From the NCBI GenBank assembly GCA_014898415.1, contig RCTD01000021.1:124001-188000 (forward strand): a DNA stretch of 64,000 nucleotides, given 5' to 3'. Made by a program: the position numbers and the translations under genes. Positions 59,849 to 64,000 of the stretch are shown piece by piece. Numbering within the stretch: position 1 is the stretch's first letter; each line of letters begins with the position of its first letter. This DNA comes from Stromatinia cepivora (Eukaryota > Ascomycota > Leotiomycetes > Helotiales > Sclerotiniaceae). The notes under the pieces were generated by a model. It did not search any database. It was not told the DNA's origin and saw nothing but the letters and a program-made list of their open reading frames with translations.

Positions 59849-60617
59849 CGCAGGCTCCGAAGGCTCCGTTTCGCCAGAAGTAAGAGTCCTCTAGGTAGTT
59901 TGTGGTTTGTGATTTAATGTTGAGGTTGTCAAAAAAAAAGATGAGCTACTCTACGCCCACTAGCGTGCTCTAAGCGAGTCTTTAGCGTCTAAAAGCCAAA
60001 GATTGAAATTCATCTACAGAAGTTGCGACTAGTTTCTAGAAAGACCCCGACTAATGAGAGTGCAAAGATTTTTCAGATACTGTCTGCTTATCAATGGTGT
60101 ACTGGTGAATTTTGCGTAGTCAAAATGGTAAGAATTCACTACATTAGATTTATTGTGTCTAGGTAGGCACATGGTAAGAAACTCAAATATTTTGTTGCAT
60201 ATCTGGTAAAGGGTGTTAAGGCCTGTAACTCCCCAAAATCCTCCAGGTAACCTATAACTTAAATTATTCTTCTTCCTGTTTCTCCTTGTCATCCATTACT
60301 CGTCATATTATATCACATCACATCTCACCTGGCGCCCAACTTACGCACATGCTCACCACAATTAAGTTTCGAAGAATTAAAACCTTTGCTCATGTAAATG
60401 TAGGAGATGTTGAAATTTTATTTCTGTATGATCACACCTATGTAACATCAAAACCTTTGTCCCAGCCTAAAACCACAGCCCGTATTTCTGCCCCTGACCG
60501 TGTGCATCCACATAATAGACGATGTTACTATCTTCCCCGAAAGCAAATAAACTATAAAATGAGCTTGTACCCCAGTTCCCATCTCTCCCCTTGCTCACTT
60601 TCCTAAATTCCATCACA
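59849..60617. other. Spacer in the array
   Basis: 769 bp; ORFs 60029-60292 and 60286-60606 are shadows of each other or low-complexity. No gene or repeat is supported. Confidence 0.45.
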
Positions 60618-60899
60618 TTACTGCCTTGCCTCTTCCACCGCATTTCGTAGATGCTCAAGAGTTTCACGTGCTCTCGAAGCCTCCTCTCTCAGCATAACCC
60701 TCGCCATTATTTGAGGATCAGTATCTGTACCGAACATGCGTCCACTAACGATATGAAGTAAATCTTGAATCTCTCTCGATAATTGTCTCTGGTGGAAGCA
60801 GTGCCTGATCAGATCTGGTTGTGGAAATTGGGGAAGCAGGAATGTGAAACTTACTAGCTCTGCCATCATAAGCAGTAGCTCAGCGCGTTGAGGGTCCAT
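60618..60899 (-). CDS. Very small helical protein, array gene G
   Basis: Exons 60855-60899 (MDPQRAELLLMMAEL) and 60618-60788 give 71 residues; 66-bp intron, phase 0, acceptor CCACCAG. Exon 2 reads RQLSREIQDLLHIVSGRMFG, then RVMLREEASRARETLEHLRN and ends AVEEARQ. This end matches gene H (LENLRHIVEEARE), so G and H are paralogues. The unspliced reading is also open (93 residues), but a helix continuous across the splice favours splicing. Function is unknown. Confidence 0.58.
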   Translation of the reverse strand: MDPQRAELLLMMAELVSFTFLLPQFPQPDLIRHCFHQRQLSREIQDLLHIVSGRMFGTDTDPQIMARVMLREEASRARETLEHLRNAVEEARQ

Positions 60900-61133
60900 G
60901 TTTGAGATGGGAAAGAGTTCGTTTATCGGAAAGGAAGTTGCTGGTTATCTGGTAATTTTGTATTGTAAAGAAAGTTCTGTATTGGGACTTGGATGATGTG
61001 AAGGTGGAAGGTTTCTGCGAGAAAGACAACTTTTAAATAGGAATAGAATCATGGATGTTGCGGTCTTATAATCGGACCGTATTGCCGGGGAAGTTCAAGT
61101 CCATTTACTACGGCCTTTCATCATCACATCGAA

Positions 61134-61439
61134 TCACTCTCTGGCCTCCTCAACTATATGTCGCAGGTTCTCGAGAACATAAACTGCCCTTAAAATAGCC
61201 AATCTCCTCTCCATAATTGCGGCTCTTCGATTAATCTCGTGTCTCATTTCTTCAACCTGCCTTATGATTTCGGCCTGTGACTCGTTGGTCGTTTCGTCTT
61301 CCAGACTTGCGAGACTCTGGATCTAGGAGGAAGAAGAATCGAGTTAGTTCTGCACATAAAAGCAGGTGTAAAAGGATAAAAATGAGCTTACGATTCTCGT
61401 CATTCGATGAACAAAGTCATTGACGTTGAAGTCAGCCAT
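61134..61439 (-). CDS. Very small coiled-coil protein, array gene H
   Basis: Exons 61392-61439 (MADFNVNDFVHRMTRI) and 61134-61322 give 78 residues; the intron is 69 bp with GTAAGC donor and CTCCTAG acceptor, phase 0. Exon 2 reads IQSLASLEDETTNESQAEII, RQVEEMRHEINRRAAIMERR, LAILRAVYVLENLRHI and VEEARE. It is a continuous amphipathic helix. The C-terminal peptide is shared with gene G. It is too short to be noticed by simple ORF calling in its spliced form. Function is unknown. Confidence 0.62.
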
Positions 61440-61909
61440 TTTTGAGGCTAAATGGGGTTATTTAATGAAGAAGAGGAAGTGTAGATAAGTTCTGAAGTGT
61501 AGAAAGTTTAATTTAGTTTTGATATGATGAGGAGGTTTTGAGAAAAGTGTATGGATTTTCGAAGACTGCGTGGGGTTCAAAATATGGCTGGAAGATTGGG
61601 TGCCACGAACTTCCACATGATCAATCGTGTTGGAGGAGAGTAGACTAGTTCTAGGTACAATCACTGTTTAAAGCTGAACTAATCTTGAAAAAGTCTGCCA
61701 TAGTTCACATAAAGCATTTGGCGTGTCACTCAGAATAATTCAGAAAACACGAGAGATTATCGGATATTGATTCTGTCATAAGGCCAATTGACTATAAGTT
61801 CAACGCATGTTGTGTCCCATTTCATGTATGTCCTTTCCCGCGACTTATAACTCGAATGTGTTGTTGTTTTGTGAACTTTAGATGGCTTCTATTAGAAAAG
61901 AAATGTTAT
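61440..61909. other. Spacer in the array
   Basis: 470 bp upstream of gene H; antisense ORF 61458-61664 is unremarkable. Confidence 0.45.
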
Positions 61910-62356
61910 TCATGCTTGCAGATAGCGATTTTTAAAATGATCTGAAGAGTTAGATCCAGCTGGACATAAGTTGTCTTACCCGTCAAGCAAGCGAAAGCAG
62001 CTTTATGGAGCATGTATGCCTTTCTTTGGGTCTCAATCTTTTCTTCTTCACTCAATCCTTCCGTATACAGAGATGGCAAGTAACAATTATAGCACTCGAG
62101 AAGACCCTCATCGCACATGATTAATCTTGTGAAAAGTTCGACTTTATGATCCTCTTCTTGAGTAATGACACCTGAAGCTATGATCTGTTTGATTTGCAGG
62201 GTGTTCTTACGAATCTTGTCTTTGGCTTGGTCGATTTTGACTAGTATGGAAGGAAGATCGACTTAGACCAGCTTAGCAACCATTTGGGAGGGGTGAAAGC
62301 GTGAGATAACTCACATCAATGATCTCGAATTTGTTTTTCTCGGCTTTCGAAGGCAT
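61910..62356 (-). CDS. Small helical protein, array gene I
   Basis: Exon 1 starts at 62356 (MPSKAEKNKFEIID), exon 2 is 61980-62240 and exon 3 is 61910-61941 (ending DHFKNRYLQA). Exon 2 reads KIDQAKDKIRKNTLQIKQII, ASGVITQEEDHKVELFTRLI, then MCDEGLLECYNCYLP and LSEEEKIETQRKAYMLHKAA. The natural GTGAGT donor after EIID does not keep frame with exon 2; the next GT (four bases on, GTTATC) does. So either a weak donor is used or a one-base frameshift exists. The total is about 112 residues. The layout fits the array, but the sequence is not obviously paralogous to B-D. Function is unknown. Confidence 0.5.
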
Positions 62357-62858
62357 TTTGAAGGCTTGATGAGCTTGAGTTAAGAGGAATTTGTGTTTTG
62401 ATGTGAGAAGTTTGGAGAAAGCTGAACTGGAATCTTCTAACTTGAGGTGTGATATATAAATGTTTTAAAGAGGGCACAGTTCGCTAAAGAAAAAACCCAC
62501 CCGACCAAGGCAGGAATCAACATGAACACATTTATGGAACAATTTATAGGAGTGAGATGAAAGTATCTGGTACTTGTTATCATTTGCCCGAAGGATAATG
62601 GTGTGTCATATCAATTGCATAATCTGTGATTTGTAGCCTCTAGCGATCGCCTTCCCAAACACAATAACCATTGCCGTAGTCCATGATATCCAGGGGTTGC
62701 AAGCTGCTTGCTTTTCCTTGCACTCGGTAGCCCATGTAGTCTCATGGCTTTGCAGGTCCGCTATAGGCGCATTAGTGTTGGTTCTTGAGGGTCATTTTTG
62801 GAGAGCCACCAGCAAGTATGTTTCAACCAGGGAGCAACTTACTTCTTAGCGTATGCCT
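62357..62858. other. Spacer in the array
   Basis: 502 bp; nothing recognised apart from promoter and 3' flank. Confidence 0.45.
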
Positions 62859-63294
62859 CTATGTGTGTTCAGTCTGCTGTTTCTCAGAGCCATTTGTAAA
62901 GTCCCTCAAGATTATTGTGTTCAGCTCCTCCAATCTAGCAGCAAATTCCAAATCTGTTTTCTCTAGCTTTCTCTCTTTATCCTCCAGCTCCTCGACGCGT
63001 TTCTTATATTCGACTATGATTTCTTCCGATTCTATGTAGTGATGGTAGTCCGTGTCCGTGGAGTCTTCTGGCATCTCTACCTTTCTCTGTTCCTGCTTAG
63101 GATCTTTGATATCCTGGTTGTAGTCTTGTACTAATTTTCGGATTGCCGAGAGAGATGCGGAAATTTAATTACGGAATCGGATCCTGTCGGAGCGTTCCTT
63201 TATCTAGCAGTAAATAAGAGGTTAGTCTGCAGAATAAGAGTTAGAGGGTAGTTTCGTTTGATCCTACCAGATTTTTGGGTACTGGTCGAGCCAT
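62859..63294 (-). pseudogene. Array gene J, coiled-coil gene with an in-frame stop
   Basis: Exon 1 is 63268-63294 (MARPVPKNL) and exon 2 is 62859-63203 in phase 0. Exon 2 begins IKERSDRIRFRN, then has TAA at 63165-63167, and the same frame continues ISASLSAIRKLVQDYNQDIK, DPKQEQRKVEMPEDSTD, SEEIIVEYKKRVEELEDKER and KLEKTDLEFAARLEELNTII. The stop is one transition from CAA, in the CpA context favoured by RIP. The downstream frame is otherwise intact to 62859. Either a recent pseudogene, or a shorter protein starting at the Met of EMPEDSTD. It has the same plan as the rest of the array. Confidence 0.55.
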
Positions 63295-64000
63295 TTTTAA
63301 TACTTGGTATCAAGTCAGGATTTGTTGTGCGAAGGTTCGAAAAAGTTGGAGAGAACTTCAGAACTACTGGAAGTTTATGAGGGGTTCGTGATAATTAAAG
63401 AATCTATGAAAAGAAAAGAGAGCAAGGAAAAATTCACTGCCAAAGATTGGATCCAATCATTCTAGCAATCTTTTGCTGCAGGGAAAGTAATCTATGATGT
63501 ATTGTCTGATGAGATTGAGGAGTGATATCAGATATAGCATCCGGCATAGGAACAGTACAACAGATATCATACGGAGTCCTGCATTGAATGGCGGACCCCC
63601 GTGGTCAATCGTCAATGTATTCAACCCATGTACGATATTTGCTCCTACTTGCAATCGTGACATGAGTGACAGATGTACAATACGAGCTTTTGCAAATCTA
63701 AGAGTGGAATTGGCTCCTAGAAGTAACATTTTAAGGAAGGCCGTCATACTTTCAGCTGATAAGAATGATTTAGCGAAGGAAGAACTTCCGTCCCAATATG
63801 TACCTCGAAGTTTGTTCTGGCCACTATCCTCTCACAACATATCCAGCAAACATCATTAATTTAGAAACCTAGACTAATCATATATCAGTCGTGAGTGATC
63901 ATCGGAAGTCACGCTTTACATAATGTTATCAAAATTCCCTAGAGCAAGAAATATTTGGAGGCGGAACGACGAATATCCCAGCAGATACTCTTCAAATTAT
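63295..64000. other. Right end of window, no clear gene
   Basis: Overlapping ORFs lie on opposite strands at 63457-63747 (minus) and 63494-63859 (plus, TTG/ATG start). The plus frame includes IRSPALNGGPPWSIVNVFNP; neither is recognised. A gene continuing beyond the edge is possible. Confidence 0.35.

Noticed and set aside
63494..63859. 121-codon plus-strand ORF near the right edge
   Set aside because: No recognisable domain, a competing ORF on the other strand and no splice or start evidence; not called a gene.

Overview
The window looks like nuclear DNA of a filamentous ascomycete. It has short spliceosomal introns (mostly 45-130 bp, GTRNGT donors, TACTAAC-like branch points, CAG/TAG acceptors), a Zn2Cys6 regulator, a G2 cyclin of the NimE type, a 3CxxC zinc-finger protein, and AT-rich gene-poor islands of the kind left by repeat-induced point mutation (RIP). 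Codon style and gene content suggest a Leotiomycete such as Botrytis or Sclerotinia. That is an impression from reading, not a database result.

Layout. 1-0.5 kb: 5' part of an aldo-keto reductase cut by the window edge. 1-3 kb: C-terminal Cys-rich remains of a secreted cell-wall glycosidase with no catalytic domain and at least two frameshifts, next to AT-rich DNA (3-5 kb). 5-46 kb: a euchromatic housekeeping block with, in order, casein kinase 2 beta (with a separate ORF inside its long first intron), an MFS transporter, cyclin B, mitochondrial ribosomal protein uL2m, a Zn2Cys6 regulator, the THO/TREX subunit Tex1/Tho3, the Golgi GEF subunit Ric1, V-ATPase subunit H, glycine-cleavage T protein, an amino-acid permease, an 8-Cys hydrophobin-like secreted protein, a small mitochondrial-type protein, an Ish1/Msc1 repeat protein and a Kelch membrane protein. 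These genes do not form a pathway; they are ordinary single-copy genes with mixed orientation.

46-54 kb: an AT-rich, gene-poor island with a ~177-bp AAT microsatellite, one intact 3CxxC zinc-finger gene, a solo LTR flanked by the 5-bp duplication TTAAC, and a 551-bp non-autonomous hAT-like element with 12-bp inverted ends and a perfect 8-bp duplication ACGGTGAG, inserted into an older degenerate repeat.

54.3-63.3 kb: the most unusual region. Eight clearly related-looking small minus-strand genes (plus one uncertain ORF and one pseudogene) form an uninterrupted array. Most have a tiny first exon (6-24 codons), one short intron and a second exon that is charged and coiled-coil forming. Three share an upstream sequence block and a recognisable N-terminal peptide; two others share a C-terminal peptide. 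One has lost the ancestral start codon, one has frameshifts and one an in-frame stop. This looks like a lineage-specific tandem family under birth-and-death evolution beside a transposon island. I do not recognise the family and assign it no function.
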